35,971 nt of DNA from Bacteroidota bacterium (GCA_025361565.1 JANYKN010000093.1:1-35971); one strand, 5' to 3'. Positions 26,476-35,216 are shown, numbered from the stretch's first letter. The notes: generated by a model from the letters alone, not told the origin. Numbers and translations are program-made.

Positions 26476-27282
26476 ATGGAAAATACTCAAACTATAAAGC
26501 AATTTGATTTTGGACAAAACTGGAAAAATTTTTCAAACAACAAGCTAAATGAGCAAAGAATCAGGCAGGCACAGAACGATTTTTCTGAATTAGTACATGA
26601 TTTGAACATAAAACATAAAAAATTCATAGATATTGGTTTTGGACAGGGGCTTGGGTTGTTAACCTCAAAATTACTAGGTGCAGAATCTGTAGGAGTAGAT
26701 ATTAATAAGAAATGTGAAGAAACATTATTTACAAATTCTGTTTTTTTTCCTGAGTTAAATGATGTAAAAATTCCTGTGATAATTGGATCAATTCTGGATT
26801 CAGAAATCTTAAAGCAAATCAAATCAATCACCGAATATTATGATATAGTCCACTCGTGGGGTGTGTTGCACCATACAGGAAGTATGTGGTCAGCTATAGA
26901 CAATTGTTGCCAACTTGTAAATTCAAAAGGTAAATTTATTCTGGCAATTTACAATAAACATTGGTCATCAAGATGTTGGTATTTTATAAAAAAGATATAC
27001 AATTATTCTCCAGGCATTATTAAAAAATTGATGGTTTATATTTTTTATGTGGTCATATTTATTGCAAAATTTCTTGTCACTTTCAAAAATCCTTTAAAAA
27101 AAGAAAGGGGCATGAATTTTTATTATGATATTATTGATTGGGTTGGAGGCTATCCATATGAATATGCCTCAAAATCAGAAATTGTTACATTTATGGAAAA
27201 AAGGGGCTTTAAATTATATCGCTTTAAAGCTGCTGCTGTGCCAACAGGATGTAATGAATACATTTTTGAAAAGATTATATAA
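26476..27282 (+). CDS. class I SAM-dependent methyltransferase
   Basis: A 268-aa protein with a Rossmann methyltransferase core. Motif I is KFIDIGFGQGLGLL at about 52-65, the acidic end of strand 2 is GVDINKK, and the post-motif is YDIVHSWGVLHHTG at about 121-134. The C-terminal third has a hydrophobic stretch (IIKKLMVYIFYVVIFIAKFL) that may associate with the membrane. The substrate is unknown; its place between YfhO and a GT2 gene suggests modification of a glycan or lipid-linked sugar. It follows YfhO by 68 bases and precedes the GT2 by 6. Confidence 0.85.
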   Translation: MENTQTIKQFDFGQNWKNFSNNKLNEQRIRQAQNDFSELVHDLNIKHKKFIDIGFGQGLGLLTSKLLGAESVGVDINKKCEETLFTNSVFFPELNDVKIPVIIGSILDSEILKQIKSITEYYDIVHSWGVLHHTGSMWSAIDNCCQLVNSKGKFILAIYNKHWSSRCWYFIKKIYNYSPGIIKKLMVYIFYVVIFIAKFLVTFKNPLKKERGMNFYYDIIDWVGGYPYEYASKSEIVTFMEKRGFKLYRFKAAAVPTGCNEYIFEKII

Positions 27283-27288
27283 CTAATT

Positions 27289-28320
27289 ATGTCGCTAAAA
27301 ATAAGCATTATAATACCAACATATAATCAATCGGACTTTATAATAGACGCCATAAAATCTGCCATAACCCAAACTTATTTAAATAAAGAGATTATTATTG
27401 CCGACGATAATTCAACAGATAATACGGAAGAAGTTATAAAACCATATCTAAATGGGCAGGTATCTATCAAATATTTTAAAAATCTAGAGAATATTGGCAG
27501 GGTAAAAAATTATCATAAAGCACTATATGAATATGCAATCGGTGATTTGGCCTTGATGTTGGATGGTGATGATTTTTTAATTGACAATTCTTTTATTGCC
27601 AAAGCAGTAAAACTTTTTGAACAGAATGAAGAACTTGTTCTTGTTTTTGCAAAACATAAAACTTTGTTTAATGCAACAAGGAGAATAATTGAAGACCATC
27701 TTAACGATCAACTAAAGTCTGTTTTTGATGGAAATAATTTGTTTATTAATTACTGGAAAGGTTGTTCGATACCACACTTAACCAGTTTGTATAACCGGCA
27801 TTCTGCAATGGAAATCGACTATTACCTCGAAGATATTCAAAGTTCAGACTGGGAATCTGTTTTGCGCTTAATTCAAGGAAAGAAGGTTGGTTTCATTAAT
27901 CAATTTGTTGCTGTTTGGCGAAAACATGAGAAAAACGCAAGCCGTTCATTCAGCGAAAACGAAATCTTATCGAACCTAAAGTACATTGAAAATGCTTATC
28001 AATTTGCTCGAGTGAAAAATCATTTTTCAGCTAAAGAATTATTGAATTGGCGTTCAAAAATGCTGAAACGTTACTTTTTCAGAATTTTGGTGCAAGCTAA
28101 TTTTCATTCACCTGAATCACTTGATTTGGTTTGGAAATTGATAAAAAACTATTCCGGAAAAGCATATAAAACCATGCGTATTGATTTTAAATACAGAGTT
28201 TTCAGATTACTGAAATTATATAGACCTGCTTTGTATTTTGTAACAAAATATGTGTTGAAACAGGAATCCTTGTTGGAAGACATGGAATTATATAATAAAG
28301 AAATCCCTAAAGAGTCCTAG
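27289..28320 (+). CDS. family 2 glycosyltransferase
   Basis: A 343-aa GT-A enzyme. The nucleotide-sugar fold begins at ISIIIPTYNQSDFI and continues with IIIADDNSTDNTEE; the metal-binding motif is LMLDGDD at about 90-96. A later SSDWESVLRL segment supplies the usual ED-like acceptor region. Transfers a sugar from an activated donor; donor and acceptor cannot be read from sequence. The last gene of the plus-strand unit, its 3' end overlaps the convergent GT2 gene by 14 bases. Confidence 0.92.
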   Translation: MSLKISIIIPTYNQSDFIIDAIKSAITQTYLNKEIIIADDNSTDNTEEVIKPYLNGQVSIKYFKNLENIGRVKNYHKALYEYAIGDLALMLDGDDFLIDNSFIAKAVKLFEQNEELVLVFAKHKTLFNATRRIIEDHLNDQLKSVFDGNNLFINYWKGCSIPHLTSLYNRHSAMEIDYYLEDIQSSDWESVLRLIQGKKVGFINQFVAVWRKHEKNASRSFSENEILSNLKYIENAYQFARVKNHFSAKELLNWRSKMLKRYFFRILVQANFHSPESLDLVWKLIKNYSGKAYKTMRIDFKYRVFRLLKLYRPALYFVTKYVLKQESLLEDMELYNKEIPKES

Positions 28321-29290
28321 AGTTTGGAGTGCCTAAAGTCTTTAAACCTTTCCCAAAACCTATAATTGAAGTGAAAAGAATTAAAATCCTGGTATAAAAA
28401 CGATAATGGGGATACAAATATTTAAAGTATTTAAGATGTATGAAAAATGCTTTTAATCTAATCTTTTTAGTAAAAAATGATTGATGATATCCTATCATAT
28501 CAATAACTATTCTTTTTTCAATTCCAATTTCCAATTTCTGAAATGAATTTATGGCATTGAACCAATTCAGGAATTTCAAATTTTTATCCATTCTATCTAC
28601 AAAAAAGCCTTTCAGAAACGAATTGGAAACCAGTAAATTCAAAGACATAATTTCAGCACCGCCCGAAATATTCTGATGTTGGCGATATTGCAATAATACT
28701 TCAGGTAAATATTTTATCGAATTTTCCCTGGCAGCAATAAGTGCCAACCACCAATCGTGATAAAGAATTTTATCGGGAAAAGGTAAAGCAAGCTCTAGCA
28801 ATTTACGATGGAACATAGCAGTGCAGCCAGTAACAGAATTATAGAACAACAAATCTTTAAATGAAGTTAATTGGATTTTCTTATTCGAAAATTCAGAAAA
28901 TGATGTGGCAATTGTCTTATTATCAACATCAATTAAAACCGCATCGGAATGAATTAATAAATGATTCCCAATACTGTTCAGCAATGTTTCAATTTTTTCA
29001 GGAAACCAAACGTCATCCTGATCTGCTAAGGCAATATATTCGCCGGTGCATAAAGAAAGTGCCTTTTCGAAGTTTTTGACAAATCCCAGGTTTTTTTCAT
29101 TGATTGAATATTTTAAGCCATTATTTATTCGAAATTCTTCTAAAATTTCAGCAGTTTTATCTGATGAACAATCATCAATAGCAATAATTTCAATATTTTG
29201 ATACGTTTGATTGAAAACAGAACCCAATAATTGTGTCAGGTATTTTTCACCATTATAAGTTGCAAGAGCAATGGAAACTAATGGTTTCAT
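28307..29290 (-). CDS. family 2 glycosyltransferase (rhamnosyltransferase-like)
   Basis: A 327-aa GT-A enzyme: VSIALATYNGEKYLTQLLGS, then IIAIDDCSSDKTAE, and the metal site ALADQDDVWFPEK at about 92-104. The ADQDDVW motif is common in rhamnosyl- and related transferases of O-antigen loci. Its start overlaps the GT4 stop by 4 bases, so it is translationally coupled to that gene. It converges with the other GT2 gene, with 14 bases shared at the 3' ends. Confidence 0.92.
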   Translation of the reverse strand: MKPLVSIALATYNGEKYLTQLLGSVFNQTYQNIEIIAIDDCSSDKTAEILEEFRINNGLKYSINEKNLGFVKNFEKALSLCTGEYIALADQDDVWFPEKIETLLNSIGNHLLIHSDAVLIDVDNKTIATSFSEFSNKKIQLTSFKDLLFYNSVTGCTAMFHRKLLELALPFPDKILYHDWWLALIAARENSIKYLPEVLLQYRQHQNISGGAEIMSLNLLVSNSFLKGFFVDRMDKNLKFLNWFNAINSFQKLEIGIEKRIVIDMIGYHQSFFTKKIRLKAFFIHLKYFKYLYPHYRFYTRILILFTSIIGFGKGLKTLGTPNSRTL

Positions 29291-30576
29291 TTACTTATGG
29301 TTTTTGAAATATTCATTACCAAATCCTTGACCAGATTTGCATTTTTTACACTTTCGGCTTTTTCTAAAACAGTAATATAGCCATTTTCTATAATAGGATT
29401 TAATAAGGCATTATCCATATTTAAAACATTTAAAATGGTTGCTGCTAATTTGTTTGAATCCCGGCAAGGAACAATAAATCCATTTTTGCTATCCTCAATC
29501 CATTCTCTTATTTGAGGAATATCGCCCATTATCAGAAGTGTTTTACAAGCCATCGCTTCAAGCATACAATTGGGCTGTGAATCATTTGACGAAATTGAAA
29601 TTACCACATCTGCAGCAGAATAATAGATTGGCATTTTGTTCCATTCCACACTTCCATCATTTCTAAAATTAGATGCAAATTCCAAATTTTCAGGTAAATT
29701 ATAAAATTCATTCCATGCCTCGCCAATATTAATACCTACAAAGAGAAAACAAATATCTTTATCATGAAGTAAAACATTTTTAGCAGCTTCAAGGATTATA
29801 TCATTGTTTAAAAAATCATTTTCTGTTTTAAAACCGCGTGGGCAAAGAACTACTTTTTTTGCTGAAATACCTAGTTCCTTTCTTGCCAAGGCTTTTTCGG
29901 TTTGTTTCAGAACACTTAAATCTATTCCCGGATATCGGATTAGGTTTATCTTTTGAACATCGATGCCATATGAAAGGCAAATGTTAAACGAAGTCTGCGA
30001 ATTTACTGTTATAGCAGTTGCCCGTTTTATTCCATAACTGACTATTTTTTTCTTAAAAAACCGTTCTATTCCGTTCCATTTTGCCCACCAGGTAATATCA
30101 CCATTCCAAAAGGTAATTATGATAGGGATTTTTCGAGTAAGAAAATATGAAAGATAGCTTGGATACAAAAGCGTTTGAAGAAATATTACATCTGGCCTAA
30201 CTCTTTTTACGGTTTTTTTCAATTTCCATAAATGAATAATAAACAATAGAATATCATACAATAACAATAAGAAATTGAAAATCTTTGGGAATTTAATTAA
30301 TGTTTGATGAATGCTTGAAAACAAGGACTTTTTTTCAGATGAAGTAGGAGTGGAACTTTTTGTGCCAGGTGCTGTTTGAGTATGATCGTAAAATGGAGTT
30401 TTAAGATGAATATTCAGTGCGTTTGCAAAATTGTAATTATATGTTGAAACAACAGTTACATCAAAATCAGTATCTTCAGTAAATATTTTAATTCTTCGTA
30501 AGGCATGAATTGAATAGCCGTAGCAAAGAAACAGCACTTTTTTTTTGGTTTGATTTGATAAACTATTTTCGATCAT
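29287..30576 (-). CDS. family 4 glycosyltransferase
   Basis: A 429-aa GT-B enzyme. The N-terminal Rossmann part starts VLFLCYGYSIHALRRIKIF. There is a membrane-facing hydrophobic stretch near 95-115 (FNFLLLLYDILLFIIHLW). The C-terminal donor-binding domain has KKVVLCPRGF, then YYSAADVVISISSNDSQPN and CMLEAMACKTLLI, where the EAMA glutamate of GT4 retaining transferases is visible. It lies 6 bases after the amidotransferase gene. Part of the minus-strand glycan operon. Confidence 0.92.
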   Translation of the reverse strand: MIENSLSNQTKKKVLFLCYGYSIHALRRIKIFTEDTDFDVTVVSTYNYNFANALNIHLKTPFYDHTQTAPGTKSSTPTSSEKKSLFSSIHQTLIKFPKIFNFLLLLYDILLFIIHLWKLKKTVKRVRPDVIFLQTLLYPSYLSYFLTRKIPIIITFWNGDITWWAKWNGIERFFKKKIVSYGIKRATAITVNSQTSFNICLSYGIDVQKINLIRYPGIDLSVLKQTEKALARKELGISAKKVVLCPRGFKTENDFLNNDIILEAAKNVLLHDKDICFLFVGINIGEAWNEFYNLPENLEFASNFRNDGSVEWNKMPIYYSAADVVISISSNDSQPNCMLEAMACKTLLIMGDIPQIREWIEDSKNGFIVPCRDSNKLAATILNVLNMDNALLNPIIENGYITVLEKAESVKNANLVKDLVMNISKTISK

Positions 30577-30582
30577 AAGATG

Positions 30583-32517
30583 CTATTTATCTAAAAACTT
30601 ACGGCACCATAATTCAAGAACTAGAGGAAGCCAAACTTTGGTCCAATTGGTTCTTCCATTATAAAAATCTTTTTTAAGATTCTGCAATGCCTCAACATTA
30701 TAAATTCCTCTTTTCCGGATTGAGTTTTCCGAATAAGTATCTTCAAAAACCTCCTTTAGCGAAGTTTTTAACCACCATTCAAAAGGCATTTTAAAACCGC
30801 GCTTCTGTTGTTTGTCCATATTGGGTGGCAATAATTGACGGCCAACATCTACTAATATTTTTTTAACGCCCAAATCGCGGTAACTGGCTGATTGTATATT
30901 TTTTACGTTTCTGATATTATTAATTTTGGAACTATCCGGCAAAGAAAAAGCAAAATCTGCAATTCCTTTATCAATAAACGGGACCCGAACTTCGATCGAA
31001 TGTGCCATAGAAACAGCATCAATATCTCGTAAAAGCTGGTTCTGGCAATAAGTTGACATGGTTAATGCCGAAACACGATCAATGGTTGAACCATCCCGAA
31101 AATCCATTGCAGGAAAGTTTGGATTAGCCATTGAAAAATGCTGTTTGCCTGCATTTATGATTTCGGGCGACAATACTTTTAACGCGCCATTTGCTTCAAA
31201 CAAGCAAGTAAAAGTAGCCAAACGAAAACGAAGGTCGCTCCAATTGCGGGCATATTCAAAATATCTACCAGCTTTGGATTTTAAAATAGAATTAGATACT
31301 GACTTATTCAAATTACTGGGAATAAATGAAAGTGCCGATGCTATTTTATTCGATTTAGAATGGGCGAAAGAATTATGCAAAATTGAAAACCATGGATAAC
31401 CTGCAAAAAATTCATCGCCTCCTGTTCCGGAAATAGCTACGGTGGCTGATTGTTTTGCTGCCATGGAAACAAAATAAGAATTTACACCATCATAACTAGG
31501 CTGATCAAGTGCCGAAATAATGTGATCAAGTTTATCTTTAAGCATATTGCCCGAAACTTCAACCCGGTGATGCTCAGTGCCAAGCCAATTTGCAATTTTA
31601 AGTGCTTCATCGGTTTCGTCAATTGATTTGCCTTCTTGCTGATATCCTACAGAAAATGTAACCACTTTTCCTCCAATTTGTTTCATTAGAGCAACCAATA
31701 ATGAAGAATCGAGCCCACCACTAAGAAATGCTCCAATGGGAACATCACTAACCATGTGTTGTTCAACCGTATTTGTCAGCAATTTTTTAAATGCAGAAAC
31801 CTGTGCATTGTAATCCATTTCGCGCAAACCTTCCACACGATTGCGTTCCATCTGCCAAAATGGTTTAATAATAGCTGAATTATTTTTATATATCAGCAAA
31901 TGACCGGGCATTAACATTTTAACATTTTCGAGTATGGTATATGGCTGTGGAATAATGCCATAAATGTTCAGCATGGTCAATGATTCTTTATCTAAATTAA
32001 TAGGTAAAATACCTGATGCAATAATTGATTTTATTTCGGATGCAAAAATGAGCTTGCCATTATTTAATGAATAAAGTAAAGGTTTTATACCAAAATGATC
32101 GCGTGCCAAAAGGATTTTTTCTTTTCCGGAACCTTCGCGCTTATCGTAAATGCATAATGCAAACATGCCTTGCATTCGGTTAAGGAAAGAATCACCATAA
32201 TGTTCGTACATTTTAAGCACTACTTCGGTATCGGAGTTTGAAATAAACTGACAGCCTTTGGATTTGAGTATTTCGCGTTCCGGCTTGAAATTATACATTT
32301 CGCCATTATATACAATCCAAATGGTTTTAGCCGAATTGCACATAGGCTGATGCGCAGAAAGTGACAAATCGATAATGGCAAGCCTAACCATTCCGATAGA
32401 AAGGAAATTATCGGAATAAATACCCTGATCATCCGGTCCGCGATGCACCATGGCTTTTAGCATCGCTTCCAGAGCTTGATTATCAGGTTTTCCTATAATT
32501 CCGCTTATGCCACACAT
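30583..32517 (-). CDS. asnB: asparagine synthase-like glutamine amidotransferase
   Basis: A 644-aa class II glutamine amidotransferase fused to an asparagine-synthase domain. The catalytic Cys2 follows the start (MCGISGIIG), with the glutaminase motifs MVHRGPDDQG, VYNGEMYN and SNSDTEV. The synthase domain has the PP-loop FLSGGLDSSLLVAL at about 263-276 and SGTGGDEFFAGY. In polysaccharide loci such proteins often amidate sugar acids or peptides rather than making free asparagine, so the symbol denotes the family only. First gene of a three-gene minus-strand unit with GT4 and GT2. Confidence 0.9.
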   Translation of the reverse strand: MCGISGIIGKPDNQALEAMLKAMVHRGPDDQGIYSDNFLSIGMVRLAIIDLSLSAHQPMCNSAKTIWIVYNGEMYNFKPEREILKSKGCQFISNSDTEVVLKMYEHYGDSFLNRMQGMFALCIYDKREGSGKEKILLARDHFGIKPLLYSLNNGKLIFASEIKSIIASGILPINLDKESLTMLNIYGIIPQPYTILENVKMLMPGHLLIYKNNSAIIKPFWQMERNRVEGLREMDYNAQVSAFKKLLTNTVEQHMVSDVPIGAFLSGGLDSSLLVALMKQIGGKVVTFSVGYQQEGKSIDETDEALKIANWLGTEHHRVEVSGNMLKDKLDHIISALDQPSYDGVNSYFVSMAAKQSATVAISGTGGDEFFAGYPWFSILHNSFAHSKSNKIASALSFIPSNLNKSVSNSILKSKAGRYFEYARNWSDLRFRLATFTCLFEANGALKVLSPEIINAGKQHFSMANPNFPAMDFRDGSTIDRVSALTMSTYCQNQLLRDIDAVSMAHSIEVRVPFIDKGIADFAFSLPDSSKINNIRNVKNIQSASYRDLGVKKILVDVGRQLLPPNMDKQQKRGFKMPFEWWLKTSLKEVFEDTYSENSIRKRGIYNVEALQNLKKDFYNGRTNWTKVWLPLVLELWCRKFLDK

Positions 32518-32617
32518 GGTTTTGGTTTTTTAATACTTAATCGAAGGGGCAGACTTTTAGCCCTTGCCGCCAAAATGAAATTTTTTGTAATGTAAATTAT
32601 GCCAAAATGAAATCACT

Positions 32618-32809
32618 TTAGTGTAGTTTTCGGGTTTGGTCTTGAATGAATTGAAATTGGGTTGGATTTTTCTCAATTTGCTCTAATTTGGCTTTTGTTT
32701 CCATCCAAAATTCATCGCCTAATCCAATCTTTTTGCTATTATAGTATTCCCTTGCCGTTTCTATGTCATTTTGGGCAAAGAGGTTTAAACGCAACTTATA
32801 CTTCTTCAT
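32618..32809 (-). pseudogene. ParE/RelE-type toxin, broken at the C-terminus
   Basis: Starts at ATG 32809 (MKKYKLRLNLFAQNDIETA) inside the end of the antitoxin gene, the usual toxin arrangement, and shows the ParE-like REYYNSKK and LEQIEKNPTQFQFIQD. It stops after KLH, about 63 residues, where intact relatives reach about 95-100. Just past the stop, another frame reads FHFGIIYITKNFILAARA, resembling the missing core strand (FPF.I.Y....I.V.A), so a frameshift near 32615 is likely. A 13-bp direct repeat GCCAAAATGAAAT (32569-32581 and 32601-32613) lies in the scar. The upstream frame is open to 32836. Confidence 0.6.
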
Positions 32810-33041
32810 TTGGGTATAATTTCTTTTCCATTTCATTTAAAGTTAGTCCTTCACCTAAATGCTCCAAAGTATAATTGTGTCTTTTGGTATATTCATCAGT
32901 TGTTAACTCAGGCAGTTCTTCCATGTTATCGAGTATTTTGATAAAATCATAATCTTCGGCAAGGACTTTTAACATATTAATAATGCTTTCAGCTTGTACA
33001 CCCGTGTTGTTAATTTTAACTGTTATACTCATAAATGCCAT
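32796..33041 (-). CDS. putative antitoxin of a ParE-type module
   Basis: An 81-aa protein beginning MAFMSITVKINNTG, with a C-terminal acidic/amphipathic part (EHLGEGLTLNEMEKKLYP). It overlaps the toxin ORF by 14 bases. Its relative at 34992-35216 has the same layout: Met at position 4, an ITVKIN/ITINTN strand, and a final LT.NEMEK/IS.EEMEK segment. The second Met (33032) could be the real start. Expected to neutralise the neighbouring toxin and repress its own promoter. The toxin is broken, so the module is probably a relic. Confidence 0.7.
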   Translation of the reverse strand: MAFMSITVKINNTGVQAESIINMLKVLAEDYDFIKILDNMEELPELTTDEYTKRHNYTLEHLGEGLTLNEMEKKLYPNEEV

Positions 33042-33074
33042 TTTTACAAAGGTAAAGAATTTTTATTTAGCTGA
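33039..33074 (-). promoter_or_regulatory. promoter repeat of toxin-antitoxin module 1
   Basis: TACCTTTG (33054-33047) matches TAnnTTTG and ends six bases before the first ATG, so the mRNA would be leaderless or start nine bases before the second Met. The surrounding 36 bases recur almost identically at 35214-35249. Confidence 0.55.
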
Positions 33075-33151
33075 TATGAATAAACTTTCCATTTAGCGAT
33101 TTATCAAATCAAACTTTAACAAACAAAATAATGATTTGCCAATTTGTAATA

Positions 33152-33188
33152 TTCTAAAGGTTAAACCTTTTATAAGGTTTCGCCTTTC
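33152..33188. repeat. palindromic intergenic repeat, copy A
   Basis: A core of the type TCTAAAGG-AAACCTTTTATAAGGTTT-CGCCTTT, forming a hairpin. It is preceded by CCAATTTGTAATAT, a block shared with copy C (35399-35435). Copy B is at 33964-34000. Confidence 0.65.
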
Positions 33189-33198
33189 CAGCATCTGT

Positions 33199-33231
33199 AA
33201 ACCTTTCGGGTTTTTAAAACCCGAAAGGTTT
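33199..33231. repeat. 16-bp perfect inverted repeat
   Basis: AAACCTTTCGGGTTTT (33199-33214), one base, AAAACCCGAAAGGTTT (33216-33231). A REP-like palindrome of the AACCTTTCGGGTT type; it stands between copy A and the lipoprotein terminator. Confidence 0.75.
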
Positions 33232-33294
33232 GGGTGGTATCTTCAGCAGATCTTTCAGTGCTTTGATTCCCTAAAAGCAATACTTTTACAAAAC

Positions 33295-33320
33295 AAAAAA
33301 CCCAGCTTGGAGCCAGGTTT
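33295..33320 (-). terminator. terminator of the 110-aa lipoprotein gene
   Basis: On the minus strand, AAACCTGGC, loop TCCAA, GCTGGGTTT (33320-33298) form a 9-bp stem with two G-T pairs, running into six T (33300-33295). A diverged copy ends the 34185 gene. Confidence 0.7.
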
Positions 33321-33396
33321 TATCAGCTTTTATTGGTGCAAACTAACCAACCGCCGAAATTTCTATGCCGGTTTTTCAACTATTGTGAGCAAGATA

Positions 33397-33729
33397 TCAT
33401 TCAATTTTAGTTTGCCCGCAATAACAAGGAAATTCTAAAACTGTATCTTTTTTTACCAGATAAATTAGTGTTTTACCTTTTTGCTTCTTAACGGAATCCC
33501 CTAAATCTGCTTTGTCATATAAATCATCATAACCACTTTCTTCAAATGTATCTAATATACCAGATTCATCTTTGCCGAAAAAAATTACGTTTCTTGTGCT
33601 ATAGTCTTTTTCAAGAATTATTAAATTATATACTTTAGGCCTAAAATCCCTCTCAACAAATTCTTGACAAGTCGGTCCACAGTCTGAAAACAATAAAAAT
33701 CCAATTATTAATAAAAATATATTCTTCAT
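33397..33729 (-). CDS. small lipoprotein-like protein, paralogue of 35506-35823
   Basis: A 110-aa protein with a signal sequence and candidate lipobox cysteine (FLLIIGFLLFSDC). The mature part contains FRPKVYNLIILEKDYSTRN, GKDESGILDTFEE, GDSVKKQKGKTLIYLVKKD and a terminal CYC pair. The gene at 35506-35823 shares the scaffold FRP..YN, GKD.SGI.DT.EE, GD...KKKG, KKDTV..FP..C. No known family recognised. Its ATG overlaps the TGA of the tiny upstream lipoprotein ORF, implying coupling. Ends at a hairpin terminator. Confidence 0.75.
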   Translation of the reverse strand: MKNIFLLIIGFLLFSDCGPTCQEFVERDFRPKVYNLIILEKDYSTRNVIFFGKDESGILDTFEESGYDDLYDKADLGDSVKKQKGKTLIYLVKKDTVLEFPCYCGQTKIE

Positions 33730-33875
33730 AGATTAAATGATTCAGTTTGTGACTTTAGACAATAGATTGCATTGCTTGATTTATTAATGATTTTAATATT
33801 TCTATTATCGGGACCTTCATCAAAGCAACAAGAAAATGACAATAGAAGTAGGAAAATAAATGCAATTCTTTTCAT
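33726..33875 (-). CDS. 49-aa lipoprotein, probably a truncated remnant
   Basis: Begins MKRIAFIFLLLLSFSCC, a clear lipoprotein signal with lipobox, followed by FDEGPDNRNIKIINKSSN and a short tail ending ESFNL. The II/INKSSNAIY segment resembles the first strand of longer Bacteroidota lipoproteins, so this may be the 5' remnant of one. Its stop overlaps the next ATG (ATGA). Confidence 0.55.
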   Translation of the reverse strand: MKRIAFIFLLLLSFSCCFDEGPDNRNIKIINKSSNAIYCLKSQTESFNL

Positions 33876-33963
33876 ATTCATTAATATTTATGGTGATAAT
33901 ATAATCTACTTTTTAACAAGGTACAAGTTCGCACCAGCTGAGTGATTTCACCGCTTGGTAATC

Positions 33964-34000
33964 TTCTAAAGGCGAAACCTTTTTAAAAGTTTTGCCTTTC
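33964..34000. repeat. palindromic intergenic repeat, copy B
   Basis: TCTAAAGGCGAAACCTTTT followed by AAAAGTTTTGCCTTT, a near-perfect hairpin homologous to copies A and C. About 130 bases downstream is a further shared block, AAGCCTACCGCC then AAACTTTTTATGCTTAT (34131-34156), also found after copy C. The rest of the 33876-34184 gap shows no gene. Confidence 0.65.
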
Positions 34001-34056
34001 ATGATGCATAAACGTCTTTGCATTTTAATATCTGAAAAACCTAGATTTTACATTAC

Positions 34057-34082
34057 AAAAAACCAGGAATAGAGCCAAGTTT
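34057..34082 (-). terminator. terminator of the 154-aa lipoprotein gene
   Basis: On the minus strand, AAACTTGG, loop CTCTATT, CCTGGTTT then T (34082-34057). The stem has one mismatch. It is homologous in sequence and position to the terminator at 33295-33320, showing duplication of 3' ends. Confidence 0.6.
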
Positions 34083-34184
34083 TATTAGAATTATGTTGAA
34101 GTCTACCACATTAATAGAACAACGATGAAGCCTACCGCCAAACTTTTTATGCTTATAACCATGAACATCAATTTTACAGGAGGA

Positions 34185-34649
34185 TTATTTGGCTTCTTCT
34201 ATAATATAGTAACCCATTTGAGTGGACATGGATAATTTAAATGTTGAATTTTCAGGAGTATATAAATTAAAATCATTAATACCTGCAAAATCAATAGGAA
34301 ATCTTGGAAATTCTACATATTTAAATACGTTATTTGATTTAACAAATAATAGAATAGTTTTATTATCAGCATACTCTATACTTGTTCCTTTCAATTCTCC
34401 CAAATCTATATTTATTTTATTGCTTAATTTATTAAGATTTGTGTACGGTGGTAAAACAATAAAATTGTCCCACTTGAAGTCAGTTATTGTGTCTAATTTA
34501 AATATTAATTGTGTGTTTTTATTTATAGAGGAATGAAAAATAATTTCTAATTTTTGCTTGATCAAATCATCTTTCTTTTGTTTATCCATACATGATAATA
34601 AAAAGCAAGACAACAAAATACTAAAACCTGATAATATAATGCTTTTCAT
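34185..34649 (-). CDS. lipoprotein of unknown function
   Basis: A 154-aa protein starting MKSIILSGFSILLSCFLLSC, a lipoprotein signal with an LLSC lipobox. An upstream in-frame ATG (34724) would add 25 residues ahead of the signal and lies in the toxin remnant, so ATG 34649 is chosen. The mature part is mixed alpha/beta with no recognised domain (FKWDNFIVLPPY, LGELKGTSIEYADNKTILLF). It is followed by a terminator that is a copy of the one after the 33397 gene. Confidence 0.7.
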   Translation of the reverse strand: MKSIILSGFSILLSCFLLSCMDKQKKDDLIKQKLEIIFHSSINKNTQLIFKLDTITDFKWDNFIVLPPYTNLNKLSNKINIDLGELKGTSIEYADNKTILLFVKSNNVFKYVEFPRFPIDFAGINDFNLYTPENSTFKLSMSTQMGYYIIEEAK

Positions 34650-34702
34650 AATTATTTGTTCAAGTTTGGGCATCGGACTATAAGAAATCAATTGGTTTGA
34701 TA

Positions 34703-35005
34703 TTATTCCTTTCTTTCCTTCCATTCATCAGGATTCCTGCTATTATGAAAAACCGCAATCACTTTTATTACCAAATCCTGAATATGGTAATAAATCGAAA
34801 ATGGAAAACGTGAAGTATTTGCCTGATGGATTGGAGGGAAACATTCCGGAAATTGCAAAGGATTTTGTTTAATCCGATCAATCGTCTTTTTTTATTCATT
34901 GGTAAATTCATTGCCAAGTCCCGAAAGTTGTTTGTTATAATAATTCCTGGATTTTGTAATTTCTTCCCTGGCTTGCTGGGTAAATAATAATTTAAATTTT
35001 TTCAT
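34703..35005 (-). pseudogene. ParE/RelE-type toxin with an internal stop codon
   Basis: Starts at ATG 35005 (MKKFKLLFTQQAREEITKSR) with a 14-base overlap of the antitoxin, exactly like module 1. The frame is intact apart from one TAA at 34894-34892 after NEFTNE. It then continues KKTIDRIKQNPLQF, FPFSIYYHI and VIKVIAVFHNSRNPDEWK, the full ParE signature, to a natural stop at 34703 (100 codons, normal length). A single point mutation therefore inactivates it, unless the stop is a sequencing error. Confidence 0.85.
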
Positions 35006-35216
35006 CTATCCATGATTTTTCCATTTCTTCCCAGCTAATTCCATCCTTTGGATGAGCCAATGAATACTTTAATCTTTTTTCCAGTTCAGTCCTCTGGGCT
35101 TTAGTTAAATCGGTTTCAATAATATCAAAGTCAACTTCAAAAGCTTTTAAAAACCTGAAAATTGCTTCGGCTTTTTCTTGATTTGTATTGATTGTAATTG
35201 TGTACATATCTGCCAT
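34992..35216 (-). CDS. putative antitoxin, orphaned by the broken toxin
   Basis: A 74-aa protein (MADMYTITINTNQEKAEAI, then DGISWEEMEKSWIDEKI), a paralogue of the antitoxin at 32796-33041 by layout, size and C-terminal motif. It has the same promoter repeat and the same overlap with its toxin. The second Met at 35207 could be the start. Confidence 0.7.
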   Translation of the reverse strand: MADMYTITINTNQEKAEAIFRFLKAFEVDFDIIETDLTKAQRTELEKRLKYSLAHPKDGISWEEMEKSWIDEKI

